Assembly (NCBI RefSeq): GCF_900638685.1
Contig: NZ_LR134533.1
Location: 1,302,001 to 1,366,000, forward strand
DNA from: Neisseria weaveri
GTDB lineage: Bacteria; Pseudomonadota; Gammaproteobacteria; Burkholderiales; Neisseriaceae
Length of the DNA stretch: 64,000 bases
Reading direction: 5' to 3'
Made by a program: the position numbers and the translations under genes. This document shows, piece by piece, positions 27,428-37,023 of the stretch. Numbering within the stretch: position 1 is the stretch's first letter; each line of letters opens with the position of its first letter. Under the pieces are notes generated by a model. It had not been told where the DNA came from, did not search any database, and worked only from the letters and a program-made list of their open reading frames with translations.

Positions 27428-28642
27428 ATGAAAAAACGTATTATAACTTTGCTTGTGGGTATGGGCTTGGCGGTTTCTGCCCATGTGTCGGCGGAAAATC
27501 TGCAGCTCAGACATGACGCGCCTGTCCGCTACCAAGTAAAACGGGGCGATACGCTGTGGGGGATTTCCGGCAAGTTTTTGAAAAACCCTTGGCAGTGGAG
27601 CAAGCTTTGGGGAGCTAACCGCGATGCGGTACGCAATCCGCATTTGATTTATCCCGGTCAAACGTTGGTGCTGAGCTATGTAAACGGCCAACCGCGTTTG
27701 GGGTTCGATACCGGTTCGGTTACCGGCGACGGTATTCCTGTGGAGCGTTTGAGTCCGAGAATTCATGAAATGTCCGGCGGCTACGGTATCAAAACCATTA
27801 ATGTGAATCTGTACCGGATGTTTATGCAGCACCCTCAGGTCATTCCGCAGGAGGAAAGCCGGGTGGCACCGCGCTTGGTTTCCGGTCCGGACAACCGTTT
27901 GCTGTATAGCCGTGGCGAGCGTGTATATGCGTACGGTGTGAAAGAGCCGGGACGCTATTTGGTTTACCGTATCCGTAAAGATATTACAGACCCGCAAACA
28001 CATAAATTTTTAGGTCAGGAAGTGGTATTCAGCGGTATCGTCAGCACGCTGCCTTATCAAGACAGCGCGCTGGAATCTCGCAGCGAACAAGACGCAGGCT
28101 ATTTGAAAGACGGCCAATATTACACCCGCCTGCATCCGTTGTTGAAAGTGCCGACAGAATCGGCGCAGCCTATGATGGTGGAAGAGGCTGTATCTGAAAT
28201 CCGCAAAGGGGACTTGCTGCTGAAAATGAGCGATGATATTCAGAATTTCCAAATTATGCCTCATGCTCCGGAGCAAGCGGTTGATGCGGCAGTGGTGTCG
28301 ATTTTTGACGGTGTGAGCGAGTCTGGCCAGTTCCAAACGGTTACTTTGAATAAAGGCGAGGCTGACGGAGTGGATAAAGGTACGGTATTGAGCCTGTATA
28401 AACGCAGCCGCCAAACCAAAGTGGAATTGGAAAATCAAGGTAAAGGCCGCCGCAGTGTGGTGAAATATATTTCAATACCTGCTGAGGAAGTCGGCTTGGC
28501 AATGGTTTACCGAACCAATGAAAATCTCTCGTCTGCCATCATTTTGGAAAGCAAAACCAATATCAATATCGGAGATTTGGTTTCCAATCCCGGTCGTGAT
28601 TTGGAAAATATGCAGAACGATTTACGTCATGTTAAAAATTAG
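27428..28642 (+). CDS. LysM-domain secreted protein
   Basis: A 404-residue exported protein. A signal peptide covers residues 1-22 (KKRIITLLVGMGLAVSAHVSA). One LysM peptidoglycan-binding domain follows at about 35-85 (YQVKRGDTLWGISGKFL ... NPHLIYPGQTLVL). The remaining 300 residues are a beta-rich region of the kind found in the LysM proteins encoded next to def/dprA in many beta-proteobacteria. No hydrolase motif is visible, so it is more likely structural or an anchor than an enzyme. ATG 27428 follows AAGGGGAG. A terminator follows. Confidence 0.88.
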   Translation: MKKRIITLLVGMGLAVSAHVSAENLQLRHDAPVRYQVKRGDTLWGISGKFLKNPWQWSKLWGANRDAVRNPHLIYPGQTLVLSYVNGQPRLGFDTGSVTGDGIPVERLSPRIHEMSGGYGIKTINVNLYRMFMQHPQVIPQEESRVAPRLVSGPDNRLLYSRGERVYAYGVKEPGRYLVYRIRKDITDPQTHKFLGQEVVFSGIVSTLPYQDSALESRSEQDAGYLKDGQYYTRLHPLLKVPTESAQPMMVEEAVSEIRKGDLLLKMSDDIQNFQIMPHAPEQAVDAAVVSIFDGVSESGQFQTVTLNKGEADGVDKGTVLSLYKRSRQTKVELENQGKGRRSVVKYISIPAEEVGLAMVYRTNENLSSAIILESKTNINIGDLVSNPGRDLENMQNDLRHVKN

Positions 28643-28713
28643 CCGGTGAAACAACCTTAAACCAAGGTTTCGTCTCTTTATTGATGATCGGTATCGGTGT
28701 TATTGCCGGAAAA

Positions 28714-28747
28714 GACGCATTCATGTAAGAAGAATGCGTCTTTTTTT
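28714..28747 (+). terminator. Rho-independent terminator after the LysM gene
   Basis: GACGCATTC and GAATGCGTC pair over a nine-base loop and are followed by seven T. Confidence 0.92.
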
Positions 28748-28845
28748 ATTACATTTAATTAAATAGTCATTTAACTGACTAATACATATGTGATAAAGTT
28801 TGGCCATCTGAAAAATACGGGGCATTCCGTGATAAAAGGGGAAAA

Positions 28846-30009
28846 ATGGACGAAGTGGAACGTTATGCCTGGATACAGCTGGCTTTAACACCTTATATCG
28901 GTGCGGAAAGCTTTTTGATGTTGTTGAAGCGTTATGGTACGGCAGTTCGAGCGTTAGCCGCACCTGCCGATGAGGTGCGCGAATTGATTTACCATAAGCA
29001 GGCAGCGGAATCTTGGCGGGGCAACGACACTAAGGCTAAGGAAGCGGCTGAAGCGGCTATGCTGTGGGAAAAACAGCCGGGATGCCGTTTGATGTTGTTG
29101 GGTGATGAGGATTACCCGATGATGTTGACGGAGGGGATTACGCCTCCGCCTCTATTGTTTGTACGGGGTCATGCTGCATTGCTGCAAAATCCTTCGGTTG
29201 CCGTGGTAGGTAGCCGGCATGCCACGCCGCAGGCTATGCGTATTGCCCGGGATTTCGGCAGGGCAATGGCGGAACAGGGGATTGCCGTTGTTTCCGGAAT
29301 GGCTGCCGGTATCGATACGGCGGCTCATGAAGGTGCGTTGCAGGGCAAAGGCGGTACGGTAGCGGTTTGGGGCACCGGTATCGACAGGATTTATCCGCAG
29401 TCCAATAAGAATCTTGCGTATCAAATTGCCGAGCAGGGTGTCATCATTAGTGAGTTTCCATTGGGTACGCGCCCGTTGGCAGGGAATTTTCCCCGCCGTA
29501 ACCGTTTGATTGCTGCTTTATCGAAGGCAACCTTGGTTGTGGAAGCGGCGGTTGAGTCCGGCTCTCTGATTACGGCCAAGCTGGCAGCCGAAATGGGCAG
29601 GGAAGTGATGGCAGTGCCGGGTTCGATTGATAACCCGCATAGTAAAGGTTGTCACAAACTGATTAAAGAAGGTGCGAAATTAGTAGAATGTTTGGAGGAT
29701 ATTGTGCAAGAGTGTCCTCAACTGTTGCAAAAATCCCCAATGCCGTCATATCCTATAAATAAGACGCATAAAATTGCCGGAGAAAGCGTCGACGGTAACA
29801 GCAAGGCTGAAAATTCGGCTGCAGAACTGTTTGAACAAACCCAGTCTAACCCTTTGTTGGCTGCAATGGGGTACAATCCCGTGCATCCCGACAATCTGGC
29901 CCAGCAGCTTGGAATGGCGGCGGCAGATGTGCACGCTCAGTTGCTGGAGTGGGAGTTGGATGGGGTGGTTGCCGCAATGCCCGGCGGCCGTTATCAGAGA
30001 ATTCAGTAA
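28846..30009 (+). CDS. dprA: DNA-processing protein DprA
   Basis: A 387-residue transformation protein that loads RecA on incoming single strands. An N-terminal SAM-like domain precedes the Rossmann core with VGSRHATPQAMRIARDFGRAMAEQ, VVSGMAAGIDTAAHEGAL and the EAAVESGSLITAKLAAEMGREV motif. The C-terminal winged helix (NPLLAAMGYNPVHPDNLAQQLGM) is present. It follows the LysM gene after a terminator and is directly upstream of smg, 14 bases away. Its presence agrees with the dense DUS content of the window. Confidence 0.95.
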   Translation: MDEVERYAWIQLALTPYIGAESFLMLLKRYGTAVRALAAPADEVRELIYHKQAAESWRGNDTKAKEAAEAAMLWEKQPGCRLMLLGDEDYPMMLTEGITPPPLLFVRGHAALLQNPSVAVVGSRHATPQAMRIARDFGRAMAEQGIAVVSGMAAGIDTAAHEGALQGKGGTVAVWGTGIDRIYPQSNKNLAYQIAEQGVIISEFPLGTRPLAGNFPRRNRLIAALSKATLVVEAAVESGSLITAKLAAEMGREVMAVPGSIDNPHSKGCHKLIKEGAKLVECLEDIVQECPQLLQKSPMPSYPINKTHKIAGESVDGNSKAENSAAELFEQTQSNPLLAAMGYNPVHPDNLAQQLGMAAADVHAQLLEWELDGVVAAMPGGRYQRIQ

Positions 30010-30023
30010 GTTAAGGAAACAAC

Positions 30024-30476
30024 ATGGCAGAGGTTATCGCCTTTTTAATCGAACATTTCGGAGATTTTGATGCCTGCCCTTCACCCGGTGATTTAGGCTA
30101 TCTGTTGGAAGAAATGGGATTCGGCGAGGTTGAAATCGGCAATGTATTGATGCTGATGGACGTGTTGTTCGGAAAAGAGTCGTTTTCGGCTAATGCGGAA
30201 ACCGATTCATTACGTGTTTACAGTGCGGAAGAATTGGATGTATTGCCTCAGGAAGTATTGGGGCTGATCCATTTTCTGGAAAAGGCCGGTGCGGTTAACG
30301 GCAATCAGCGTGAATTGATTGTCCATGCTTTGCTGCATATGCCGCCTGAAGATATAAATGTAGATATGGCAAAGGTTTTGACTTTGCTGGTGTTGTGGGC
30401 GCAAAAATCAGAACTGCCCGTTTTGGTAGGCGACGAATTGATGATGGCACTTTATGGAAAAACCCAAATGCATTAA
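30024..30476 (+). CDS. smg: Smg family protein (DUF494)
   Basis: A 150-residue acidic protein of the Smg/DUF494 family. This family is commonly encoded beside dprA and topA in beta- and gamma-proteobacteria. Recognisable words are [26 protein letters not shown] and [14 protein letters not shown]. Its function is unknown. ATG 30024 follows AAGGAAAC and lies 14 bases behind dprA, so the two are co-transcribed. Confidence 0.92.
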   Translation: MAEVIAFLIEHFGDFDACPSPGDLGYLLEEMGFGEVEIGNVLMLMDVLFGKESFSANAETDSLRVYSAEELDVLPQEVLGLIHFLEKAGAVNGNQRELIVHALLHMPPEDINVDMAKVLTLLVLWAQKSELPVLVGDELMMALYGKTQMH

Positions 30477-30531
30477 AACAAACTGAATAGAAATAACAAC
30501 ATTTCCGTAATGTTGAAAACAAGATAATAAA

Positions 30532-30570
30532 TTTTCAGACGGCCTTTTGAAACAAGTGGCCGTCTGAAAT
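30532..30570. terminator. Inverted DUS pair between smg and topA
   Basis: TTTTCAGACGGCCTTTTG faces a copy reading GTGGCCGTCTGAAA. The right copy has G for A at the second base of the 12-mer. It closes the dprA-smg unit. Confidence 0.75.
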
Positions 30571-30610
30571 TATAAACGTAACATTATTTCTTGATTAGGG
30601 AACCTTAATC

Positions 30611-32938
30611 ATGGCGAAAAATTTATTAATTGTGGAGTCGCCCTCCAAAGCCAAAACCTTAAAAAAATATCTCGGAAGCGAGTTTGAAATCCTCGCTTCC
30701 TACGGTCATGTGCGCGATTTGGTGCCCAAAACCGGTGCGGTAGACCCCGACAATAACTTTGTCATGAAATACCAAATGGTCAGCCGCAATGCCAAGCACG
30801 TCGATGCCATTGTTGCCGCCGCCAAAGAAGCCGAAAACCTCTATCTGGCAACCGACCCGGATAGGGAAGGCGAAGCCATCTCTTGGCACTTGCAGGAAAT
30901 CCTCAAATCCAAACGCGGCCTCAAAAACATCAAACCGCAGCGCGTCGTGTTTCACGAAATCACCAAAAACGCCGTGCTCGATGCCATTGCCCATCCGCGC
31001 GAAATCGAAATCGATCTGGTCGATGCCCAACAGGCACGCCGTGCGTTGGACTATCTGGTCGGCTTCAACCTTTCCCCCTTGCTGTGGAAAAAAATCCGCC
31101 GCGGCTTGAGCGCAGGCCGCGTACAAAGCCCCGCCTTGCGTCTGATTTGCGAACGCGAAAACGAAATCCGTGCATTTGAAGCACAAGAATACTGGTCGGT
31201 ACATCTCGACAGCCACAAAGGCCGCAGCAAATTTACCGCCAAACTCGTGCAGTGGAACGGCGAAAAGCTGGAGCAATTCTCCCTGCCCAACGAAGCCGCA
31301 CAACAGGCCGTCTTAACAGGCTTAGCCGAGCAAGAAGCCCAAGTTGCCGCCATCGAAAAGAAAAAACGCAGCCGCAATCCCGCCGCACCGTTCACCACCT
31401 CCACCATGCAGCAAGACGCCGTGCGCAAACTCGGCATGACCACCGACCGCACCATGCGCACCGCCCAGCAACTGTACGAAGGTATCGACGTAGGGCAAGG
31501 TGCCATCGGTTTGATTACCTATATGCGTACCGACAGCGTAACCCTCTCTGTCGAAGCGCTGACCGAAATCCGCCACTACATCGAAAACAAAATCGGCAAA
31601 GACTACCTGCCTTCCGCCGCCAAACACTACAAAACCAAGTCGAAAAACGCGCAGGAAGCCCACGAAGCCATCCGCCCGACTTCCGTGTACCGCACGCCCG
31701 AAAGCGTGAAGCCCTTCCTGACTGCCGACCAATTCAAGCTCTATCAAATGATCTGGCAGCGCACCGTAGCCTGCCAAATGAACCCTGCCAAATTCGACCA
31801 AACCACCGTCGATATCGCCGTGGGCAACGGCGTTTTCCGCGTAACCGGCCAAGTGCAAACCTTCGCAGGCTTCCTGAGCGTGTATGAAGAAGGCACCGAC
31901 GACAACGACGAAGACGAAGACAACAAAAAACTGCCCGAAATGAAAGAAGGTGAAAAACTGCCCGTCGACAATATCTACGGCGAGCAGCACTTCACCACCC
32001 CGCCGCCGCGCTTCAACGAAGCAACACTGGTGAAAGCACTCGAAGAATTCGGCATCGGCCGTCCCTCCACCTACGCCAGCATCATTTCCACCCTGAAAGA
32101 GCGCGAATACGTAACGCTGGAGCAAAAACGCTTCATGCCCACCGACACCGGCGACATCGTCAACAAATTCCTGACCGAACATTTCGCCCAATACGTCGAT
32201 TACCACTTCACCGCCAAACTGGAAGACCAGCTCGACGAAATCGCCACCGGCAAACGCCAGTGGATTCCCGTGATGGACAAATTCTGGAAAGGATTCCACA
32301 AACAGGTTGAAGAAAAAGAAGGCATCGAACGCGCCAAATTCACCACCGAAGAGCTGGACGAAATCTGCCCGAAATGCGGCAACCACAAACTGCAAATCAA
32401 ATTCGGCAGAATGGGCCGCTTCGTCGCCTGCGCAGGCTACCCCGAATGCAGCTACACCCGCAACGTCAACGAAACCGCCGAGCAGGCCGCCGAGCGCATC
32501 GCCAAAGAAGCCGCCGAACAAGCCGAACTCGAAGGCCGCGAATGCCCCAAATGCGGCGGCGGACTGGTTTACAAATACAGCCGCACCGGCAGCAAATTCA
32601 TCGGCTGCGCCAACTATCCGAAGTGCAAATACATCGAACCTTTGGAAAAACCCAAAGACACCGGCGTAGAATGCCCGCAATGTAAAAAAGGCCATCTGGT
32701 CGAGCGCAAATCACGCTACGGCAAACTGTTTTACAGTTGCAGCACCTACCCCGACTGCAACTACGCCACGTGGAACCCGCCGATCGCCGAAACCTGCCCG
32801 AAATGCCAATGGCCGGTGTTGACCATCAAAACCACCAAACGCTGGGGCGTAGAAAAAGTCTGCCCGCAGAAAGAATGCGGCTGGAAAGAACAAATAGAAC
32901 CGCCTGCTCCTAAAGGTAGTAAAGAAGCGGAAGAGTAA
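30611..32938 (+). CDS. topA: DNA topoisomerase I
   Basis: A 775-residue type IA topoisomerase that relaxes negative supercoils. The Toprim domain begins at once (NLLIVESPSKAKTLKKYL) with the acidic DxD motif in TDPDREGEAISWHL. The catalytic tyrosine is Y304 in GLITYMRTDS. The C-terminus carries four four-cysteine zinc ribbons from about residue 590 onward (CPKCGNHK...CAGYPEC, CPKCGGG...CANYPKC, CPQCKKG...CSTYPDC, CPKCQWP...CPQKEC). ATG 30611 follows TAGGGAACC. A DUS terminator follows. Confidence 0.97.
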   Translation: MAKNLLIVESPSKAKTLKKYLGSEFEILASYGHVRDLVPKTGAVDPDNNFVMKYQMVSRNAKHVDAIVAAAKEAENLYLATDPDREGEAISWHLQEILKSKRGLKNIKPQRVVFHEITKNAVLDAIAHPREIEIDLVDAQQARRALDYLVGFNLSPLLWKKIRRGLSAGRVQSPALRLICERENEIRAFEAQEYWSVHLDSHKGRSKFTAKLVQWNGEKLEQFSLPNEAAQQAVLTGLAEQEAQVAAIEKKKRSRNPAAPFTTSTMQQDAVRKLGMTTDRTMRTAQQLYEGIDVGQGAIGLITYMRTDSVTLSVEALTEIRHYIENKIGKDYLPSAAKHYKTKSKNAQEAHEAIRPTSVYRTPESVKPFLTADQFKLYQMIWQRTVACQMNPAKFDQTTVDIAVGNGVFRVTGQVQTFAGFLSVYEEGTDDNDEDEDNKKLPEMKEGEKLPVDNIYGEQHFTTPPPRFNEATLVKALEEFGIGRPSTYASIISTLKEREYVTLEQKRFMPTDTGDIVNKFLTEHFAQYVDYHFTAKLEDQLDEIATGKRQWIPVMDKFWKGFHKQVEEKEGIERAKFTTEELDEICPKCGNHKLQIKFGRMGRFVACAGYPECSYTRNVNETAEQAAERIAKEAAEQAELEGRECPKCGGGLVYKYSRTGSKFIGCANYPKCKYIEPLEKPKDTGVECPQCKKGHLVERKSRYGKLFYSCSTYPDCNYATWNPPIAETCPKCQWPVLTIKTTKRWGVEKVCPQKECGWKEQIEPPAPKGSKEAEE

Positions 32939-32942
32939 ACAA

Positions 32943-32975
32943 GAGGCCGTCTGAAAAATTTTCAGACGGCCTTTT
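32943..32975. terminator. DUS hairpin terminator, bidirectional
   Basis: AAGAGGCCGTCTGAAAA and TTTTCAGACGGCCTTTT pair nearly without a loop between convergent topA and the glycine-rich gene fragment. Confidence 0.88.
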
Positions 32976-32988
32976 AATATACAAAAAT

Positions 32989-34138
32989 TTAATCAGTAGA
33001 TTCTTCAGAGCTACTATTTAAATTTTCTTCTAAAATACTTTCAATTTCATCAGATAACTGGCTGTTCGAAGGCAAATCTTGTATAGAAATTCTGGGACGT
33101 TTCCTTACTTCATTTTCAATAATAGGTTCAATTAATGAAGTAGCAAATTTTTCTCGAGAGTCTGCTGCAAACATATCTCTCAAAATATCTATTGATAATT
33201 TTTCTTGCAACGAATTTAAAACATTATCTGCTTCTTTTTGATTCAGTAGGTAGTCTTTGGCGAGTTGTACGAAAACTTTACCCAATACTTCTTGCATTTT
33301 CTTGGCATCGTCTTCTACAAATTTATCTAACAGCATGGATGATGCTTTATTAGCTGCCACACCTCCCCCTAATGAACCTAAAACACCTCCAATAATACCG
33401 CCTGCAGCTGTTCCTATAATAGGGATAGCACTACCCAATGCTGCTCCGGCTGCAGCACCCCCCATCCATCCTGCCGTTCCTCCTGCAACTCCAGTAGCAG
33501 TGTTGGTTACATTTTTTAAAACCTGTGCACCTGAAACTCGTCCTTGAAACATACGGTAAAAATCTACTGATGATAATACGCCAACGGTAATGGTACCTGT
33601 AACGATATTTCCTCTTAACAATTTACTTGCACTATTTAGTGCTGCTGCTCCATAAATAGGCTTGCTACCTATGAGTAGCGTATTTGCAAGTGCGGCAGCT
33701 GTTTTAGAACCCATTTGCTTAACAACCCAGTCAGTAGCTGGGCGTAAAGATTGCATAATCCCCGTTCTACCTATTTGTGCGGAGGCAATACTGCTTACCC
33801 AAGCAAGACCACCCACTTTCAAACCTGAATAACAGGCATTTTTTAAAGCAATATCAAAATCTTCACCAGACCAAACAGATGTAGCAAAAGAAATAACAGC
33901 AGAAATACCCATTGCAGTACCGGCTACGCGGACACCGTTTACAGCATCGAAAGTCAAGCTTTCTACCGTGCCGAACCGGGCAATATTTTTGGCTTGTGCG
34001 TATGTGTAAGGACTCTGTTTAATAGTTTCATCTGCCAGTTTTTCAGCTTGTTTTCTAATTTCTTCTTGTGTGCCATCAATGCCGAATTGTTCGGGACTTT
34101 TCTCCACTCTGTGAGCAAAGGATTTTTTTTGCATCTAG
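32989..34138 (-). pseudogene. 3' part of the IS-split glycine-rich protein gene
   Basis: This is the downstream 383-codon part of a gene cut by the ISPpu12-like element; the upstream part is at 37519-38166. It begins with KKSFAHRVEKSPEQFGIDGTQEEIRKQAEKLADETIKQSPYTYAQ, a second copy of the module in the upstream part. Amphipathic helices and a glycine-zipper stretch follow near residues 215-255 (GGTAGWMGGAAAGAALG, GTAAGGIIGGVLGSLGGGV), the kind of segment that packs in membranes, and then an acidic C-terminus. ATG 34134 could start a 381-residue product but has no ribosome site. An A8 run (34123-34130) puts the part one base out of frame with the upstream part. I do not recognise a named family. 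Codon use is AT-rich. Confidence 0.8.
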
Positions 34139-34146
34139 ATAAAAAT
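34139..34146. repeat. 8-bp target site duplication, left copy
   Basis: ATAAAAAT directly outside the left inverted repeat; the identical octamer is at 37519-37526. Eight bases, AT-rich, is the expected duplication for ISL3-family insertion. Confidence 0.95.
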
Positions 34147-34204
34147 GGGTATACGGATTTAATGGTTGATGGGGCACCTTCACCCCATCAATCTGATACC
34201 ACCC

Positions 34205-35494
34205 TCAGATGGTTGATAGATCGACTCCGTAGTTGAGTTCCTCTGCGAAGTCCGGCAGTCCGTAACCGATGGTTTTCTTGTAGAAAGGAGAGACCTTCGC
34301 AGTCGGTGCCTTCTTCTTGTGCTTCGTGGTGTAGAGCATTCGTGCCCGCATCACCTCGAAGGAGTAACCGCGCCCTTCACGGTTCTTGTCCTTGGCCAGT
34401 CGGTTGATGGACTCCGTGTAAGCGTTGGTGACGGGCATGTCCGTCTCGAAGTAGGTCATGGTCTCTTCGCGCCAGTTTCCCACTGCCCTGACCAGATCGC
34501 TCCAGACTTCCTTTTGGCCCTTCGGGATGGTGGCTATCCACTCGTCCAGGGCGGCTTCTGCCTGGAGCCGTGTGGTGGCGTCCCAGATGCCGTAGAAGCG
34601 CTCCTTGTGCTCGTAGGCGGCCAGCAGTTGCGGGAACGCGCCTGTCCAGGTCTCCATGATGAGGCGCTCCCGGTCTGAGACTTCGTGAGCGCGTTTCAGC
34701 AGGATTTTCCGGTCTCCCTTGAGAGTCCGGCTCTGGGACGGTTTCAGCTCCTTTCTGAGGCCCTTGCGCACTCTCTCTAGGGCATCGTTGACCATGCGCA
34801 CCACATGGAACTTATCGACCACGATACGGGCCTGGGGCAGCACAGCCTTGACCGCTGCCCGGTAGGGGTTCCACATGTCCATGCTGACGATCTCGACCTT
34901 CTGCCGGTCTTTCAGCTTCATCAGGTAGTTGGTCACCACGTCCTGGCGGCGGGTGGCCAGCAGGTCGAGCAGGGTTCGCTCCTCAATGTTGGTCAGAATG
35001 CAGCGGTAGCGCTTGTTCAGGTATAGCTCGTCAATGCCCAGGATGCGGGGCGTCTCGAAGCGGTGCCAGCGCCCCAGGAACTCGGCGCGGGCGTTGAAGA
35101 TGTCGCGCACCGTCTTCTCGTCCAGGCCGGTCTGTGCCGCCACAAAGGTGTAGGGGTGGTTGAAGGATTCCTTCTCCACGTACTCATGCAGCCGCAGTGT
35201 CATACGGAATCCGTCCACCATCTCCGGTAGCTGGGGCCTGAATGTTGTCTTGCAGGCCCGGCAGGTGTATCGGCGGCGGACCACCCAGAGAGTGACCCGT
35301 TTGCCGTGGATGGGCAGATCACGATAGGGAACGTCACGCTTGCCGAACCGTACGAACTCACCCTGCACGCCGCATTCCTCGCAGGCGATGGGATCGGGCA
35401 CGTCCACCTGGAAGTGCATTTCGTCGTCGGTTGATTTGCAGCCCAGTACTTGGTATTGCGGCAGGTGAAGGATGTTGTCGGGAAGTTCGGTCAT
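34205..35494 (-). CDS. tnpA: ISL3-family transposase
   Basis: A 429-residue DDE transposase. The N-terminal zinc-binding region has CEECG and CRACK cysteine pairs. The catalytic region has ILGIDELYLNKRY with the first aspartate, VSMDMWNPYRAAV with the second, and VTNAYTESINRLAKDKNREGRGY with the glutamate. These are signatures of the ISL3 group. Length is normal and no frame damage is seen, so the element may still be active. It is the last gene of a leftward unit that starts with the CDF gene, 21 bases downstream of lspA. Confidence 0.95.
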   Translation of the reverse strand: MTELPDNILHLPQYQVLGCKSTDDEMHFQVDVPDPIACEECGVQGEFVRFGKRDVPYRDLPIHGKRVTLWVVRRRYTCRACKTTFRPQLPEMVDGFRMTLRLHEYVEKESFNHPYTFVAAQTGLDEKTVRDIFNARAEFLGRWHRFETPRILGIDELYLNKRYRCILTNIEERTLLDLLATRRQDVVTNYLMKLKDRQKVEIVSMDMWNPYRAAVKAVLPQARIVVDKFHVVRMVNDALERVRKGLRKELKPSQSRTLKGDRKILLKRAHEVSDRERLIMETWTGAFPQLLAAYEHKERFYGIWDATTRLQAEAALDEWIATIPKGQKEVWSDLVRAVGNWREETMTYFETDMPVTNAYTESINRLAKDKNREGRGYSFEVMRARMLYTTKHKKKAPTAKVSPFYKKTIGYGLPDFAEELNYGVDLSTI

Positions 35495-35515
35495 GGTGTT
35501 GTATAGGCGTAGGTG

Positions 35516-36028
35516 TCAGTCAGATCCATCCGACTCGGCATTGGTGTTTACTTTTTTACCCAACAAGCTGCTGGAAACGAAAAGTAAGGCACCGAGGACA
35601 ATTGCAATATCAGCCAGGTTGAAGGCCGGCCAATGCCAGTCTCGCCAATAGAAATCAAAGGAATCCACAACATAGCCGCGAAAGACCCGGTCAATCAGGT
35701 TACCCATGGCGCCACCGAGGATAAGACTGTAAGCGATGGCTTCTCCTTTATGACGATTTTCAAGGATCAGCTTGATCAGAAAAATCGAGACCACTACCGT
35801 GATTCCGATAAAAAAGTAGCGCTGCCAGCCTCCACCATTCGCAAAAAGACTGAATACGGCACCGGTGTTCCATAGGTGCACCCAGTTAAAGAACGGGGTC
35901 ACCGAAACATACTCGCCATAGGCCATTGATTGCTGCACCAGCCACTTTACAGCCTGATCAGACGCTGCCAGCAGGCCCGATATGGACAATAGGGCATACG
36001 GCGAGAGCTTTTTGCCAATAATGAGCAT
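35516..36028 (-). CDS. lspA: Lipoprotein signal peptidase (element-borne LspA)
   Basis: A 170-residue inner-membrane aspartic peptidase with four helices that would cleave prolipoproteins. The active-site aspartates are in GNLIDRVFRGYVVDSFDFYW and FNLADIAIVLGALL. It is a second, mobile copy; the chromosomal housekeeping copy must lie elsewhere. It lies three bases after the CDF gene on the same strand and is probably translated with it. LspA homologues are passengers in lead-resistance (pbr) operons, which fits the metal-type regulator here. Its benefit to the element is not proven. Confidence 0.93.
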   Translation of the reverse strand: MLIIGKKLSPYALLSISGLLAASDQAVKWLVQQSMAYGEYVSVTPFFNWVHLWNTGAVFSLFANGGGWQRYFFIGITVVVSIFLIKLILENRHKGEAIAYSLILGGAMGNLIDRVFRGYVVDSFDFYWRDWHWPAFNLADIAIVLGALLFVSSSLLGKKVNTNAESDGSD

Positions 36029-36031
36029 TAT

Positions 36032-36928
36032 TTAACCCTTCAACGCCAAAATGCGTCTGGCACCGTTAAGTACAATGCCCCCCGCGATGGTGCCGATAAT
36101 CAGATCCGGATAATTGGAACCGGTCCACGCGACCAGGGCGCCGGCGGTGATGACCCCCAGGTTGATCACCACGTCGTTGGCCGAGAATATCCAGCTTGCC
36201 TTCATGTGCGCCCCACCTTCCCGATGTTTGGATATGAGCAGCAGACAACTGGTATTGGCAATCAATGCGACGAATGCGATAGCCATCATCACCAGCGATT
36301 CAGGCTCACTACCGAATACAAAGCGTCTCACCACCTCTACGAGCACGCCCACAGCCAAGATCAGTTGCAGTACACCAGCAAGATGCGCGGCACGTACCTG
36401 CATTTTCACGCTATGTCCAACCGCATAAAGGGCAAGCCCGTACACCGCCGCATCGGCAAAATTGTCCAGGGATTCTCCAATCAGGCCGGTGGACCGGGCG
36501 ATCAGACCGGCAGTCATTTCCACCACGAACAGAAGTGCATTGATGCCGAGCAACCAGCGCAGGGTCCCGGATTCTTGCTTAGCAGAAGCTGCCGAAAACT
36601 CGGCGGCCTTGATGGTCTCCGGATTTGCAGCGACGGTTTCCTGAAGCGAGGCGCCTAGCCCCAAGGTCTTCAGTTTCGAGGTGACGGGCTCGACCTCGCC
36701 GTCATGCACGACCTTCAGCCGGCGGTTCGACAAGTCGAAGGACAGCGCCCGAACCTCCTCAAAGCCGTTCAGGGCTAGGCGAATCATTCGCTCTTCTGAT
36801 GGACAGTCCATCTTCGGCACGGCATAAACACTGACCCATTTCCCTAGCGCCTCGGAGGAGGCCTGTATATCGGTATCCGCTGCGGACATTGCATCACCGC
36901 CACAGGCGCCACCACAGGATTTGCTCAT
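36032..36928 (-). CDS. Cation diffusion facilitator with N-terminal metal-binding domain
   Basis: A 298-residue inner-membrane metal exporter of the CDF/CzcD type, usually for Zn, Cd or related divalent ions. The N-terminus has a cysteine-rich start (CGGACGG) and a heavy-metal-associated-like domain with KMDCPSEE. Six hydrophobic segments follow from about residue 120 with TGLIGESLDNFADAAVYG and FSANDVVINLGVI, which carry the metal-site acidic residues. ATG 36928 is used, with GTGGAG upstream; a TTG seven codons earlier is less likely. It is the first gene under the MerR-type promoter, ahead of lspA and tnpA. Confidence 0.92.
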   Translation of the reverse strand: MSKSCGGACGGDAMSAADTDIQASSEALGKWVSVYAVPKMDCPSEERMIRLALNGFEEVRALSFDLSNRRLKVVHDGEVEPVTSKLKTLGLGASLQETVAANPETIKAAEFSAASAKQESGTLRWLLGINALLFVVEMTAGLIARSTGLIGESLDNFADAAVYGLALYAVGHSVKMQVRAAHLAGVLQLILAVGVLVEVVRRFVFGSEPESLVMMAIAFVALIANTSCLLLISKHREGGAHMKASWIFSANDVVINLGVITAGALVAWTGSNYPDLIIGTIAGGIVLNGARRILALKG

Positions 36929-36961
36929 GATACGACTCCACTTGAACAATGTTGTGGTACC

Positions 36962-36992
36962 ATTTTAAACTATAAAGCTACTATAAGGTCAA
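36962..36992 (-). promoter_or_regulatory. MerR-type promoter/operator of the element operon
   Basis: On the minus strand TTGACC (36987-36992) and TAAAAT (36962-36967) are separated by 19 bases, longer than the optimal 17. That spacing is the hallmark of promoters activated by MerR-family proteins. The spacer contains the near-palindrome CTTATAGTAGCTTTATAG, the expected binding site. It lies between the divergent CDF and regulator genes. Confidence 0.82.
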
Positions 36993-37023
36993 TAGAGTAA
37001 AGAATCCGTTGGGGAGGAGGCTG

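Noticed and set aside
31322..32695. 457-residue minus-strand frame opposite topA
   Set aside because: Phe/Gly/Ala/Val-rich antisense shadow of topA without recognisable domains.
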